Shown piece by piece: positions 8,444-17,429 of a stretch of DNA of 64,000 nucleotides. Under the pieces are notes generated by a model. It saw nothing but the letters and a program-made list of their open reading frames with translations. It was not told the origin of the DNA and did no database searches. Made by a program: the position numbers and the translations under genes. Origin of the DNA: Candidatus Planktophila versatilis. Lineage in GTDB: Bacteria; Actinomycetota; Actinomycetes; Nanopelagicales; Nanopelagicaceae. The stretch lies in contig NZ_CP016778.1 of the NCBI RefSeq assembly GCF_002288265.1, forward strand, positions 806,001 to 870,000. Reading direction: 5' to 3'. Within the stretch, counting starts at the first letter, position 1; each line of letters opens with the position of its first letter.

Positions 8444-8677
8444 ATGTCTATACAGGCTTATATCTTGATTCAAACTGAGGTAGGCAAGGCCTCATCCGTT
8501 GCTAATGCCATCAAGTCAATCCCAGGAGTTTCACTCGCTGAAGGCGTTACTGGTCCATACGATGTCATCATGCGCGCAGAGTCGCCATCGATGGAAGATT
8601 TCGGACGCGCAATTCTCTCGAAGGTTCAAGCGGTTCCAGGTATTACTCGCACACTTACTTGTCCCGTAACTAATTAA
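8444..8677 (+). CDS. Stand-alone Lrp/AsnC effector (RAM) domain protein
   Basis: A 77-residue protein consisting only of the alpha/beta effector-binding (RAM) domain of the Lrp/AsnC family: YILIQTEVGKASSVANAI, the GPYDVIMRAE core and ITRTLTCPV. No helix-turn-helix is encoded, so it cannot bind DNA by the usual route. RAM-only proteins may bind amino acids or pair with full-length Lrp proteins. An AAAGGAA site precedes the ATG. It sits between thiL and ddl, as in other actinobacteria. Its TAA stop and the ddl stop share the palindrome TTAA. Its physiological role is unknown. Confidence 0.88.
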   Translation: MSIQAYILIQTEVGKASSVANAIKSIPGVSLAEGVTGPYDVIMRAESPSMEDFGRAILSKVQAVPGITRTLTCPVTN

Positions 8678-9741
8678 TTACCCAGCACCCCATTGGTGCG
8701 CTTTTGCGCTCCCTCTAATAAATGCGTAATAACTTCGGAATACCCAATTCCCGTTGCAGCCCACATCTTTGGAAATACCGAAGTCGCCGTAAATCCAGGC
8801 ATCGTATTGAGCTCATTAATAATCACTTCACCTTTTTCGCTCAGGAAGAAATCCACTCTGGCAAGGCCAGAACAGCCAAGTGCTAAAAATGCTTTGATTG
8901 CAGAGTTACGGATCTTTTCTGCAATTGCGCTATCTATAGGTGCTGGAAGTTCTATCGAGGTTGCACCATCTAAGTACTTTGCTTCAAAGTCATAGAACTC
9001 AAATCTAGAATCGATATGAATCATTCCGGCAACCGAGGCTTGCGGAGCATCATCAATTTCTAGGACAGCGCATTCAATCTCAGAGCCAACTATCGCCTTT
9101 TCCACCATTGCTTTCGAGTCAAAGCGGTGGGCTTCGGCAACTGCAGCTGGTAACTGGTCGGCGCTCTTTACCTTTGTTGTCCCGCGCGAAGATCCACCAC
9201 GTGCCGGCTTAACAAATACTGGATAACCCAGACCTGCAATCTCTTTCGTAATGGCAGCCGCACTAGATTTCCAGGCACCTTCTTTAACGACTATTCCCGG
9301 AACAGTTGCAATGTCGTGGGAAGCAAATATTGGCTTGGCAAATGATTTATCCATCGCCACAGCCGATGCAAGAACTCCGGAACCCACATACGGCATATCT
9401 GCCATCTCAAGCAGTCCTTGAATAGTTCCATCCTCACCATATGGACCGTGCAATAACGGAAATACGATATCTATCTTCAAATCTTTTCCACCACTAGAAA
9501 ATCCGGCAACATCGACAACAACTGCTGGAGCGTTCTGTGGAACAGATGGAAGAACACCATTAACGATTGCCATGGTGTGATCTTCTGGAATCAAAACCCA
9601 TGAGCCTTCTTTGGTAATTCCAATCAGAATGGGTTCATAGGCTGTGCGATCAATGGCGGCAAGGACTCCCCCGGCAGAGATACACGAGATTTCATGCTCA
9701 CTACTACGTCCACCACAAATAATTGCTACGCGCTGTGTCAT
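8674..9741 (-). CDS. ddl: D-alanine--D-alanine ligase
   Basis: Ddl makes the D-Ala-D-Ala dipeptide for peptidoglycan. The 355-residue ATP-grasp enzyme has GGRSSEHEIS at the N-terminus, HGPYGEDG, the ATP-contacting VKPARGGSSRG loop and the metal site DFFLSEKGEVIINELNTMPG. It is translated from an ATGA overlap with gpsA upstream, forming plsC-gpsA-ddl. Its stop overlaps the convergent RAM-domain gene. Confidence 0.96.
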   Translation of the reverse strand: MTQRVAIICGGRSSEHEISCISAGGVLAAIDRTAYEPILIGITKEGSWVLIPEDHTMAIVNGVLPSVPQNAPAVVVDVAGFSSGGKDLKIDIVFPLLHGPYGEDGTIQGLLEMADMPYVGSGVLASAVAMDKSFAKPIFASHDIATVPGIVVKEGAWKSSAAAITKEIAGLGYPVFVKPARGGSSRGTTKVKSADQLPAAVAEAHRFDSKAMVEKAIVGSEIECAVLEIDDAPQASVAGMIHIDSRFEFYDFEAKYLDGATSIELPAPIDSAIAEKIRNSAIKAFLALGCSGLARVDFFLSEKGEVIINELNTMPGFTATSVFPKMWAATGIGYSEVITHLLEGAQKRTNGVLGN

Positions 9742-10739
9742 CGGATGAAGTTTTCAGCTTTGGTGGTTATCTCCATCAATCTTTGTAACGCTGCTTCTGG
9801 AGTGAGTTTTTCACTCACAATGTCAGCTACTGCTTCAATTACGGGAACTTCGATACCCACGCGATGGGCAATTTCAAGTACCGCACTCGATGATGCAACG
9901 CCTTCGACAGTTTTCACCATCTGTGCGCGGGCAGCGCTCATAGAACCTGTGCGACCAATGACTTCACCAAAGGTTCTATTGCGCGAAAGTGGCGAGCCGC
10001 AACTGGCAACAAGATCTCCCATGCCTGCTAAGCCGGCGGCAGATAACGGATCAGAGCCGTGGGCTGCACATAATCGTGCGACTTCATTAAGCCCGCGGGT
10101 AATTAACATCGCTTGGGTATTTTCGCCAAAGCCCATGCCAATTGATAGCCCAACCGCTAGTGCGATAACACTCTTAATGGCGCCAGCAAGTTCGCAGCCC
10201 ATGACATCAGTTGATGTATAGACACGATAATAGGGAGTGCGAAATAACTCTCTAATCTGATCAGCTAGCACTTGCGACGTTGCCGCAGCAACAGCGCCGG
10301 CGGGCTGACGAAGCACAAGTTCATCGGCCAAGTTAGGTCCGGTAATGATTGCAATCTTATGCACACCGAGAACGTCTTCAATAACCTCGGTCATACGCAT
10401 TTGAGTGGATATTTCAATTCCTTTGAGGGTACTCACAATGGTGCAGTCCGATGGAAAGCGAGCCTTCCAATCTTCCAGTGTTGCCCGGATCTCTTGCGCA
10501 GGGATTGCAAGTACATACATCTGCGAGAACGCGAATGCATCGTCCAGACTGGTAGTCGCAATGATGTCATCGGGCAGTATGTGGCTACCTAAATACTTCA
10601 CATTGGTATGAGCGGTGGAGATTTCTGTGATGACAGATTCACTGCGACCCCAAAGGAGTACTTCATTTCCCGCATCACTTAAGACCTGCGCCATGGTTGA
10701 ACCCCAGGCGCCGGCACCGAAAACAGTTACTTTGCTCAT
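9738..10739 (-). CDS. gpsA: Glycerol-3-phosphate dehydrogenase [NAD(P)+]
   Basis: GpsA reduces dihydroxyacetone phosphate to glycerol-3-phosphate for phospholipid synthesis. The 333-residue protein begins with the dinucleotide-binding GAGAWGSTMA (9-18). It has the STLKGIE and ITGPNLADEL segments of the family and the catalytic Lys in AGAIKSVIALAVGL. It is coupled by ATGA overlaps both to plsC (upstream), which uses the product after a first acylation, and to ddl (downstream). Confidence 0.97.
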   Translation of the reverse strand: MSKVTVFGAGAWGSTMAQVLSDAGNEVLLWGRSESVITEISTAHTNVKYLGSHILPDDIIATTSLDDAFAFSQMYVLAIPAQEIRATLEDWKARFPSDCTIVSTLKGIEISTQMRMTEVIEDVLGVHKIAIITGPNLADELVLRQPAGAVAAATSQVLADQIRELFRTPYYRVYTSTDVMGCELAGAIKSVIALAVGLSIGMGFGENTQAMLITRGLNEVARLCAAHGSDPLSAAGLAGMGDLVASCGSPLSRNRTFGEVIGRTGSMSAARAQMVKTVEGVASSSAVLEIAHRVGIEVPVIEAVADIVSEKLTPEAALQRLMEITTKAENFIR

Positions 10740-11515
10740 GCTCTCTTCTTCTTAAAGTTACCTATCCGTGGAAGATCTGATGTGTGCGGGTCAAAGATTA
10801 CTTCAGGTCGCTTCTCACCACGAATATCCTCGAGCAGGACGGTAATTTCTCGCATGATTTTAGCTGTTGCTTCAATCAGCGCCTGGGGGTCCTCGTGCTT
10901 TCCTTTCCAAGGCGAGAGATCGACCGGCTTGCCAGCTCTAATGACAATTGTCTTGCGCGGAAAGAGTTTTACTCGCTTTGTGTAATTCGGAACGACAAGT
11001 TGTGAGCCCCACTGCGCAATCGGGATGACGGGCGTATCTGTTTCTAGCGCAAGGCGCGCGCACCCCGTCTTGGCAATCATGGGCCACATCTGCCCATCTC
11101 GGGTAAGAGTTCCTTCCGGATAAACACCGAGCATATGTCCGGACTCCAGCAGAATCTTTGCATGATCGACTGCATTCTTAGCATCGATAGTTTCTCGCTC
11201 CACCGGAATCTGACCAGATGCTAAAAGAATTTTGCCAACCACGGGAACTCGAAAAACCCCAACCTTGCCAAGATATCGAGGGGCTCTGCCATTTCGAAAA
11301 AGAAAGTGCGTGAAGACCAGGACATCGAGATAGGACATGTGATTGCTTGCGACGATGACTCTGCCCTGGGCTGGAATATTCTGCGCCCCTTTCCAATCTC
11401 TGCTCATAAAGAGATTGAAAATTGGAATCAAAATAGCTGCAAAGACTTTATAGGTGAGATTTGTGCCTAGTGGAAAACCACGTGGCGGTTCATAAGAAAG
11501 CTTGAACTCTGCCAT
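10736..11515 (-). CDS. plsC: 1-acyl-sn-glycerol-3-phosphate acyltransferase
   Basis: PlsC converts lysophosphatidic acid to phosphatidic acid at the membrane. The 259-residue protein has a hydrophobic N-terminal segment, the catalytic NHMSYLD (H-x4-D) and the substrate-binding YPEGTLTRDG. The C-terminal tail is basic. No ribosome binding site precedes the ATG; TACCAT lies 7 nt upstream, which suggests a leaderless transcript beginning just after the hup terminator hairpin. It is coupled to gpsA by ATGA. Confidence 0.93.
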   Translation of the reverse strand: MAEFKLSYEPPRGFPLGTNLTYKVFAAILIPIFNLFMSRDWKGAQNIPAQGRVIVASNHMSYLDVLVFTHFLFRNGRAPRYLGKVGVFRVPVVGKILLASGQIPVERETIDAKNAVDHAKILLESGHMLGVYPEGTLTRDGQMWPMIAKTGCARLALETDTPVIPIAQWGSQLVVPNYTKRVKLFPRKTIVIRAGKPVDLSPWKGKHEDPQALIEATAKIMREITVLLEDIRGEKRPEVIFDPHTSDLPRIGNFKKKRA

Positions 11516-11522
11516 GTTCGCT

Positions 11523-11528
11523 ATGGTA
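11523..11528 (-). promoter_or_regulatory. Candidate -10 box for leaderless plsC
   Basis: TACCAT on the minus strand, 7 nt before the plsC ATG. It lies in the 23 nt between that start and the hup hairpin. Confidence 0.38.
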
Positions 11529-11538
11529 ACGGGGAAAG

Positions 11539-11574
11539 CAAGAAGGAGCCTTGCTTTCGCAAGACTCCTTCTTG
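11539..11574 (-). terminator. Strong hairpin downstream of hup
   Basis: CAAGAAGGAG and CTCCTTCTTG flank a further 6-bp stem (one G-T) and a GAAA loop on the minus strand, giving about 16 bp in all. The T tract after it is poor (CTTTCCCC). It probably terminates or stabilises the abundant hup mRNA. Confidence 0.7.
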
Positions 11575-11590
11575 TGAAAAGTGTTAAGAA

Positions 11591-12043
11591 TTAACGTCTC
11601 TTAACTGCCTTCTTTGCTGGCTTGCGCTTTGCAGGAGCCTTCTTAGCAACCTTCTTCTTAGCTGCTGGCTTCTTCTTCGCTGCTGGCTTCTTCTTAGCTA
11701 CAGCTTTCTTCGCTGCTGCCTTAGGTGCTGCCTTAACTTCTGGCTTAGGAGCTGGACCAAGTTTGCGATCTCCAGCAATAATTTCCTTGAGTGCCTTTGC
11801 AGGAAGGAAACGTGCCTTCTTTGACGCCTTGATCTTGATTGTCTCGCCGGTGAATGGGTTACGACCCATACGTGCCTTGCGATCAACCTTCTTGAACTTA
11901 CCGAAATCGTTGATCATGACGTCGTTTCCGGCTGACATGTTACGAACGATTGTGTCAAAAACTACATCTACAGCGTGTGCTGCATCTTTCTTGCTGCCGT
12001 TGAAGTGTGGGGCCAACGCAGCGATGAACTGGGCCTTATTCAT
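11591..12043 (-). CDS. hup: Histone-like DNA-binding protein HU with Lys/Ala-rich tail
   Basis: A nucleoid protein with an N-terminal HU fold (about 1-90: MNKAQFIAALAPHF, then the DNA-arm region MGRNPFTGETIKIKASKKARF) and a 55-residue basic tail built from KKPAAKKKPAAKKK-type repeats. This two-part form (HupB type) is characteristic of actinobacteria. AAGGGGAA precedes the ATG at good spacing. A long hairpin follows the stop. It is monocistronic, with 245 nt upstream before leuD. Confidence 0.96.
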   Translation of the reverse strand: MNKAQFIAALAPHFNGSKKDAAHAVDVVFDTIVRNMSAGNDVMINDFGKFKKVDRKARMGRNPFTGETIKIKASKKARFLPAKALKEIIAGDRKLGPAPKPEVKAAPKAAAKKAVAKKKPAAKKKPAAKKKVAKKAPAKRKPAKKAVKRR

Positions 12044-12192
12044 TCAGTTTCCCCTTAATGAGAAGTTTTACGCTTAAATAATTAAGCTTTTGCCTAACTG
12101 CGTAAAACATAAACCTATTCATGGGGTGAGAGCGTTATTAACGCGCGCGTGTCGCAACGAATTATTTCCCTAAAAATTGCTTATTTGTGCGT

Positions 12193-12223
12193 AAAAAACT
12201 CTCATTCTTTAATTGAGGGTTTT
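12193..12223 (-). terminator. Possible terminator of leuCD
   Basis: On the minus strand AAAACCCTCA can pair with TGAGAGTTTT (9 of 10 positions), and the stem runs into six T. It lies in the 245-nt leuD-hup spacer. The rest of that spacer holds the hup leader and no gene that I can see. Confidence 0.45.
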
Positions 12224-12288
12224 ACACATCCCACTCACCCCTTGAAAAAAAGCATTACTACACGCTCATTTTCACACGTGAAGTGGGT

Positions 12289-12888
12289 TTAAATCCGTAT
12301 GGGTAGCGTCTTTGGCTTATATGCCGGGCGCTTTGCTTCAAAAGCGTCGATGGAATCAGTGTGCTTCAAGGTTAATCCGATGTCATCTAGCCCCTCCATG
12401 AGGCGCCAGCGGGTGTAATCATCGAGTTCAAAGCTCACCGTGATGGCGTTATAGGAAACTGTGCGCGCCTCAAGGTCGACGGTAATTGCAGTGGTTGGCT
12501 CGCTCTCGATTGCATCCCAAAGAGCGTCAACGACCGCCTGTGGAACTATGACGGTCAATAATCCACCTTTGAGGGAGTTGTTTCGGAAGATATCTGCAAA
12601 GCGGCTAGAGATCACTACCTTGAAACCGTAGTTTTGTAGCGCCCAGACCGCATGTTCGCGCGATGATCCAGTTCCAAACTCTGGCCCGGCCACAAGCACG
12701 GTGCCACTCTTGAACTCTTGCTTATTAAGTACAAATTCAGGATCTGAGCGCCAAGCTGAGAAGAGACCATCTTCGAAGCCACTACGTGTCACACGCTTTA
12801 AATAGACAGCCGGGATGATCTGATCGGTATCAACATTGCTGCGACGTAGTGGAACGCCGGTTCCAGTGTGTTTAATAAACTTATCCAT
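12289..12888 (-). CDS. leuD: 3-isopropylmalate dehydratase small subunit
   Basis: LeuD supplies the swivel domain of isopropylmalate isomerase in leucine synthesis. The 199-residue protein has [18 protein letters not shown] near the N-terminus and the [13 protein letters not shown] substrate-binding loop near residue 72. It starts 14 nt after leuC and is read with it. Length is normal for the family. Confidence 0.97.
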   Translation of the reverse strand: MDKFIKHTGTGVPLRRSNVDTDQIIPAVYLKRVTRSGFEDGLFSAWRSDPEFVLNKQEFKSGTVLVAGPEFGTGSSREHAVWALQNYGFKVVISSRFADIFRNNSLKGGLLTVIVPQAVVDALWDAIESEPTTAITVDLEARTVSYNAITVSFELDDYTRWRLMEGLDDIGLTLKHTDSIDAFEAKRPAYKPKTLPIRI

Positions 12889-12902
12889 TTTCTTAGCCTC
12901 TC

Positions 12903-14294
12903 TTACAAATCTGCCGGTGATGAAAGTGTGCCGCGAATAGCTGTTGCGGCAGCAACTAATGGGCTGACCAGGTGAGTACGTCCACCTTTTCCTTGTCGCC
13001 CTTCAAAGTTTCGATTAGATGTAGATGCCGAACGTTCTCCAACGGCAAGTTGATCTGGATTCATGCCCAAGCACATGGAGCATCCAGCATTACGCCATTC
13101 AGCGCCGGCATCGGTGAAGACTTTATCTAGCCCCTCCGTCATTGCTTGCTGACGTACTCGTTCAGAGCCAGGAACTACCAGCATGCGTAGCGTGGTTGCA
13201 ATCTTCTTACCTTCCAAAATTGAAGCAGCAGCACGTAAATCTTCGATCCGGCCATTGGTGCAAGAGCCCAAGAAAACAGTGTCAATAGCTATCTTCTTTA
13301 GTGGCGTTCCGGCTACTAGTCCCATGTATTGCAGAGCGCGTTCGGCAGCTCCACGCTCTTCGGCATCTTTAATCTCAGCAGGATTGGGAACTGATGCATT
13401 GAGCGGTAGCCCTTGTCCTGGGTTAGTACCCCATGTGACAAATGGTTCTAGCTCATCTGCATTGATTGTGATTTCAACATCGAATTTTGCATCAGCATCG
13501 GTAAACAAGCTCTGCCAATACTTCTGAGCGCCCTGGAAATCCTCCGGTGCATGTGGCTTGCCCTTGATGTAATCAAATGTCTTCTGATCTGGTGCGATTA
13601 GCCCCGCACGCGCTCCGGCTTCAATGGACATGTTGCAGACCGTCATGCGGCCTTCCATAGACAGTGCTCGAATTGCAGAACCGCGGTATTCAATGATGTA
13701 TCCCTGGCCGCCGCCGGTACCAATCTGGGCAATAATTGCAAGAATAATATCTTTCGCACTCACGCCAGCTTTGAGTGTTCCCTCAACATTTATAGCCATT
13801 GTCTTTGGTCGACGTGATGGCAGCGTCTGTGTTGCAAGAACGTGTTCTACCTCTGAGGTACCAATACCAAATGCGATTGCGCCAAATGCACCATGGGTGG
13901 AAGTATGTGAATCTCCACAAACAATAGTCATGCCTGGCTGGGTAATTCCAAGCTGCGGGCCAACAACGTGAACTACGCCTTGGTCGGCATCTCCCAGTGA
14001 GTGAAGACGGACACCAAATTCTTTCGCATTGCTGCGCAAAGTATCGATCTGCAACTTTGAAACCGGATCAGCAATCGGCTTGAGAATATCTAGCGTTGGC
14101 GTGTTGTGATCTTCGGTTGCAATTGTCAGATCAGCACGACGCACTGGGCGACCCGCAAGACGCAGACCATCGAAAGCTTGTGGACTTGTTACTTCATGGA
14201 TCAGATGCAGATCGATATAGAGCAGATCAGGTTCACCTTCTGCGCTACGAACGATATGGTCATCCCAAATCTTCTCCGCGAGTGTTTTACCCAT
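12903..14294 (-). CDS. leuC: 3-isopropylmalate dehydratase large subunit
   Basis: LeuC carries the [4Fe-4S] cluster that isomerises 2- to 3-isopropylmalate. The 463-residue protein has [14 protein letters not shown] near 126 and the three cluster cysteines: C345 (GSCTNGR) and C405/C408 (AGCSMCLG). The start has GAGGAG about 11 nt upstream. It is divergent from ndgR, the IclR-family regulator that controls leuCD in Streptomyces and Corynebacterium, with only 70 nt between. Confidence 0.97.
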   Translation of the reverse strand: MGKTLAEKIWDDHIVRSAEGEPDLLYIDLHLIHEVTSPQAFDGLRLAGRPVRRADLTIATEDHNTPTLDILKPIADPVSKLQIDTLRSNAKEFGVRLHSLGDADQGVVHVVGPQLGITQPGMTIVCGDSHTSTHGAFGAIAFGIGTSEVEHVLATQTLPSRRPKTMAINVEGTLKAGVSAKDIILAIIAQIGTGGGQGYIIEYRGSAIRALSMEGRMTVCNMSIEAGARAGLIAPDQKTFDYIKGKPHAPEDFQGAQKYWQSLFTDADAKFDVEITINADELEPFVTWGTNPGQGLPLNASVPNPAEIKDAEERGAAERALQYMGLVAGTPLKKIAIDTVFLGSCTNGRIEDLRAAASILEGKKIATTLRMLVVPGSERVRQQAMTEGLDKVFTDAGAEWRNAGCSMCLGMNPDQLAVGERSASTSNRNFEGRQGKGGRTHLVSPLVAAATAIRGTLSSPADL

Positions 14295-14329
14295 AATCTC
14301 TGGTGCTCCTCATCTTTGCGTTCACTAAA

Positions 14330-14358
14330 TTGCGTCTCACAGAATGGGATGCTAATAT
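14330..14358 (+). promoter_or_regulatory. Promoter of ndgR (leaderless)
   Basis: TTGCGT (14330-14335), 17-nt spacer, TAATAT (14353-14358), then 6 nt to the GTG start. No ribosome binding site lies before the GTG, so transcription probably begins at the start codon. CACAGA (14338-14343) and TCTGTG (14362-14367) form an imperfectly centred inverted repeat around the -10 that could be an operator; this last point is weak. Confidence 0.6.
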
Positions 14359-14364
14359 CACTCT

Positions 14365-15084
14365 GTGGATAAGAAGAATAGCGGAGTCGGCGTCTTAGAT
14401 AAAGCCGTATACATCCTGGCCACGCTGGAATCAGGGCCTCACTCCCTGGCCGAACTCGTAGCCGCCACTGGAATTGCCCGTCCCACAGCTCATAGGCTCG
14501 CCGTTGCCTTGGAATTTCATCATCTTGTGTCACGCGATCTCAATGGTCGCTTTATTATCGGGCCTCGTTCAGGTGAGTTAGCAGCTGCAGCCGGTGAAGA
14601 TCGCCTGATTGCAGTGGCAACTCCGGCACTGGCCGCCCTGCGCGATGCCACCGGAGAATCTGCCCAACTTTATCGTCGCCAAGGAGATATTCGAATCTGT
14701 GTTGCGGTAGCAGAGCGTTTATCTGGTCTTCGTGACTCTGTGCCAATCGGTGCATCACTGACGATGCACGCAGGATCTGCGGCCCAAATTTTGATGGCGT
14801 GGGAAGATTCAGAGAAAATTCATCGCGGGTTAAAAAATGCTAGATACACAGCAGCACATCTAGCTGCAGATCGCAGACGCGGTTGGGCGCAATCTGTTGG
14901 CGAACGTGAAGCCGGCGTTGCATCTGTCTCCGCCCCCGTGCGCGGACCCAATGGAAAAGTTATTGCAGCTGTCTCTATTAGTGGACCTATTGAAAGACTG
15001 GGCCGCCAGCCTGGCCGACTACATGCCGCTGCAGTTGTGGCAACGGCGGAACGACTAAGCGAGCATTTGAAATCAGGTAAGTAG
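14365..15084 (+). CDS. ndgR: IclR-family regulator (NdgR/LtbR type)
   Basis: A 239-residue regulator with an N-terminal winged helix (GVLDKAVYILATLESGPHSL, ATGIARPTAHRLAVALE) and a C-terminal IclR effector domain containing PIGASLTMHAGSAAQ and VSISGPIERLG. NdgR/LtbR proteins encoded opposite leuCD act on leucine genes in Streptomyces and Corynebacterium, and the divergent position here argues for the same role. The start is GTG with a good promoter at leaderless spacing. Its stop abuts that of recX. The target sites are inferred. Confidence 0.9.
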   Translation: MDKKNSGVGVLDKAVYILATLESGPHSLAELVAATGIARPTAHRLAVALEFHHLVSRDLNGRFIIGPRSGELAAAAGEDRLIAVATPALAALRDATGESAQLYRRQGDIRICVAVAERLSGLRDSVPIGASLTMHAGSAAQILMAWEDSEKIHRGLKNARYTAAHLAADRRRGWAQSVGEREAGVASVSAPVRGPNGKVIAAVSISGPIERLGRQPGRLHAAAVVATAERLSEHLKSGK

Positions 15085-15591
15085 TTAGTTATTAAGTAAA
15101 TCGAGTTCTTTAAGCACTCGAGAAATAATGGTGAAGTTAAAGCCTTTACGGGCTAAGAGCGATTGAATGCGGCGAACCTGCACATCAGGTGCTAGCCGAG
15201 ACATAGTGTTGTATTTCTTAAAGCCAAGTTCAAAGGCTGATCGATATTCAGATTCGTCATCGATGCCATCAAGTGCTTCATCTATCTGCTCTTGGGTGAC
15301 ACCTTTTTGACGAAGCTCCCCCGCAATGATGCGCTTTGAAATCTTCTTATGCTCATGTCGCGAGGTGGCCCAGGCAAGGGCGAATTCACGATCATTCACC
15401 AGGCCACTTTCTTGCAGACGAAAAATGACAGCATGCGCCACATCATCTTCTACGCCACGGGTTTTAAGATGAGCGAGGAGCTCGCCCTTACTTTTTGCTC
15501 GAGTCACAAGTGCGTTAAGCGCAATTGCGTGAGCTACTTCGTAAGGGTCAGAGCCCTCGCCTCTCTCAACCTTTGCAAATTGCAGTGAAAT
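15085..15591 (-). CDS. recX: Regulatory protein RecX, start codon unusual
   Basis: RecX inhibits RecA filament extension. The frame shows three-helix repeats typical of RecX (SGLVNDREFALAWATSR, QKGVTQEQIDEALDGI, LARKGFNFTIISRVL). The first ordinary start is GTG 15505-15507 (140 residues), but conserved RecX sequence continues upstream in frame (DPYEVAHAIALNALVTR) until a stop overlapping the recA end. The only candidates there are ATT at 15589-15591, which shares one base with the recA TAA and lies 10 nt after AGAGG, and CTG at 15583-15585, which has no such site. I give the ATT start; 168 residues would be normal for the family. It follows recA directly. Confidence 0.88.
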   Translation of the reverse strand: MSLQFAKVERGEGSDPYEVAHAIALNALVTRAKSKGELLAHLKTRGVEDDVAHAVIFRLQESGLVNDREFALAWATSRHEHKKISKRIIAGELRQKGVTQEQIDEALDGIDDESEYRSAFELGFKKYNTMSRLAPDVQVRRIQSLLARKGFNFTIISRVLKELDLLNN

Positions 15592-16670
15592 TAGAAATCA
15601 ACCTCTGCTGCAGCTTCATCGATTTCAGCAATGAGCGCTGCATCGACTTCAACGGGCACGAAGCTGGCACGAATCTTTGACTCTATCTCGTTTGCTAGAT
15701 CTGGGTTATTGATAAGAAATGCTCGTGAATTCTCTTTACCTTGACCTAGTTGATCTGCCTCGTATGTGTACCAAGCACCGGACTTCTTCACGATTCCGAG
15801 CTCTACGCCCATGTCAATGATTGATCCTTCGCGTGAGATTCCCACACCGTAGATGATGTCAAACTCTGCTTGCTTAAATGGTGGCGCCATCTTGTTCTTC
15901 ACCACTTTAACGCGAGTACGGTTACCGACAGATTCTGTTCCCTCTTTGAGCGTTTCAATACGGCGGATATCAAGGCGAACTGAGGCGTAGAACTTAAGCG
16001 CCTTTCCACCGGTTGTTGTCTCAGGTGAACCGAAGAAGACGCCAATCTTTTCGCGAAGCTGATTGATAAAGATTGCGGTGGTCTTTGATTGATGCAGTGC
16101 GCCAGTAATCTTTCGCAGCGCTTGTGACATCAGGCGTGCCTGCAGACCCATATGGGAATCGCCCATCTCGCCTTCGATTTCAGCACGTGGTACCAGCGCT
16201 GCAACCGAGTCAACAACTACGAGATCAAGTGCACCTGAACGAATGAGCATGTCCATGATTTCAAGTGCTTGCTCACCAGTATCTGGCTGTGAGACAAGGA
16301 GCGCATCGATATCAACGCCAAGCTTCTTTGCATACTCAGCATCGAATGCGTGCTCGGCATCGATAAATGCGCAGATGCCGCCAGCCTTCTGGGCATTTGC
16401 GATTGCGTGCAAGGTAAGAGTTGTCTTACCGGAAGATTCTGGTCCGTAAATTTCAACGATACGACCGCGTGGTAGTCCACCAATTCCAAGTGCGATATCC
16501 AGTGCGATAGAACCAGTTGGAATTACTTCGATTACCTGTGCTTGTCGATCTGACATCTTCATTACTGAGCCTTTACCAAATTGACGTTCGATTTGGGCAA
16601 GTGCGGTATCTAACGCCTTTTGACGGTCAGATGATTTGTTATCTTCAGGCTTTGATTTTTCAGCAGCCAC
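15591..16670 (-). CDS. recA: Recombinase RecA
   Basis: RecA drives homologous recombination and LexA self-cleavage. The 359-residue protein has Walker A GPESSGKT (76-83), the [11 protein letters not shown]alker B strand, the [22 protein letters not shown] loop region in two parts and the usual acidic C-terminus. No intein interrupts it. The start is GTG 16668-16670, with AAGGAG 6 nt upstream; the frame is open for another 52 codons but that part lacks RecA similarity. A LexA box lies 150 nt upstream and overlaps the likely promoter. recX follows. Confidence 0.97.
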   Translation of the reverse strand: MAAEKSKPEDNKSSDRQKALDTALAQIERQFGKGSVMKMSDRQAQVIEVIPTGSIALDIALGIGGLPRGRIVEIYGPESSGKTTLTLHAIANAQKAGGICAFIDAEHAFDAEYAKKLGVDIDALLVSQPDTGEQALEIMDMLIRSGALDLVVVDSVAALVPRAEIEGEMGDSHMGLQARLMSQALRKITGALHQSKTTAIFINQLREKIGVFFGSPETTTGGKALKFYASVRLDIRRIETLKEGTESVGNRTRVKVVKNKMAPPFKQAEFDIIYGVGISREGSIIDMGVELGIVKKSGAWYTYEADQLGQGKENSRAFLINNPDLANEIESKIRASFVPVEVDAALIAEIDEAAAEVDF

Positions 16671-16811
16671 TGTCTTCTCCTTATATCTCGAACGTTGGCG
16701 AGCGCCACCGTTGGTAGTTGGCCCAGAAGGTACGGAATTCTCTGCTACGGCCCGTGGCGTTATAGAGACGCTGTGGGCGAAGGCTGAGCACCGCTCTGGT
16801 TGTGCAGGGAA

Positions 16812-16817
16812 ACTATA
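16812..16817 (-). promoter_or_regulatory. Probable -10 box of recA
   Basis: TATAGT on the minus strand immediately downstream of the LexA box. Transcription would begin near 16805 and give a leader of roughly 135 nt before the recA GTG. Confidence 0.5.
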
Positions 16818-16819
16818 TC

Positions 16820-16833
16820 CGAACATCTGTTCG
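16820..16833. promoter_or_regulatory. LexA operator (SOS box)
   Basis: CGAACATCTGTTCG matches the actinobacterial SOS consensus CGAAC-N4-GTTCG exactly. It lies between recA (minus) and yaaA (plus), overlapping the recA spacer/-35 region and about 38 nt before the yaaA start, so it could repress both. Confidence 0.9.
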
Positions 16834-16858
16834 AACCTTATTAGCAGCCACTGACAAG

Positions 16859-16864
16859 TAGGGT
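16859..16864 (+). promoter_or_regulatory. Candidate -10 box for yaaA
   Basis: TAGGGT, 7 nt before ATG 16872. The leaderless spacing is right, but AGGG could also act as a weak ribosome binding site. Confidence 0.35.
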
Positions 16865-16871
16865 GTGTCGC

Positions 16872-17426
16872 ATGTTGATCCTGCTTCCCCCGTCCGAAAA
16901 GAAGCTTGCGACCACTAAACCCACCCCCGCGATCTCGGTCTATACCGGGGTCCTCTATCAGGCACTGGATTGGCCCACGCTCTCACCCGCGGCCAAGAAG
17001 CGCGGTGAATCGGTAATCGCCATTATCTCCGCCAAATACGGGGCTATTGGGCCAAGTGATCACATTGAGAGCTACAAGGCCAAGATTGATAACAAGTTGA
17101 TGCGGCCCAGTGTTGGCGCAGCCCTTGATTCCCGCGAGCGCCAGCTCATTATCGACTGCCGCTCCTCGACCTATAAGAGCGTATGGACAGCTCCACCTGA
17201 AATCACGGTGGAGGTAAAGGTTTCAACGGTGGTTAACGGCGTGCGCACGGTGGTGACTCATATGTCTAAAAAGACCCGCGGTGAAATCACGCGCTGGCTG
17301 CTGCAATCTCGCGCTACGCCGCAGACTCCGGAAGATCTCTATGCCATCGTCTCTGAGAAATATCCCTGCGCCTTAACACCGGCTGCGGGTCTGCAGCCCT
17401 GGGTCTTAGAAGTCATCGCCGTTTAG
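16872..17426 (+). CDS. yaaA: YaaA/DUF328 family peroxide-stress protein
   Basis: A 184-residue member of the YaaA family, which in E. coli lowers intracellular iron and protects DNA under peroxide stress. The N-terminus has the diagnostic [10 protein letters not shown] and the middle has [19 protein letters not shown]. It is shorter than E. coli YaaA (about 258) but appears complete. ATG 16872 is preferred over the in-frame GTG at 16863. A LexA box lies just upstream, so SOS control alongside recA is possible. The end is 3 nt from the convergent DUF3046 gene. Confidence 0.88.
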   Translation: MLILLPPSEKKLATTKPTPAISVYTGVLYQALDWPTLSPAAKKRGESVIAIISAKYGAIGPSDHIESYKAKIDNKLMRPSVGAALDSRERQLIIDCRSSTYKSVWTAPPEITVEVKVSTVVNGVRTVVTHMSKKTRGEITRWLLQSRATPQTPEDLYAIVSEKYPCALTPAAGLQPWVLEVIAV

Positions 17427-17429
17427 GGC

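Noticed and set aside
9694..10221. 175-codon plus-strand open frame opposite gpsA
   Set aside because: Antisense shadow of a well-supported gene; Ser/Thr/Ala-rich translation without any motif.
12044..12288. Small RNA gene in the leuD-hup spacer
   Set aside because: AT-rich with short repeats only; a possible leuCD terminator and the hup leader account for it.
14338..14367. CACAGA...TCTGTG as an NdgR operator
   Set aside because: The 18-nt centre and overlap with the start codon make it a weak candidate; mentioned under the promoter but not called separately.
16688..16700. Second SOS box near recA (TCGAACGTTGG)
   Set aside because: Only one half matches; the spacing and second arm of a LexA site are missing.
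16671..16826. 52-codon N-terminal extension of recA
   Set aside because: The frame is open, but it contains no RecA similarity and spans the strong ribosome binding site before GTG 16668-16670; it lies in the leader downstream of the LexA box.
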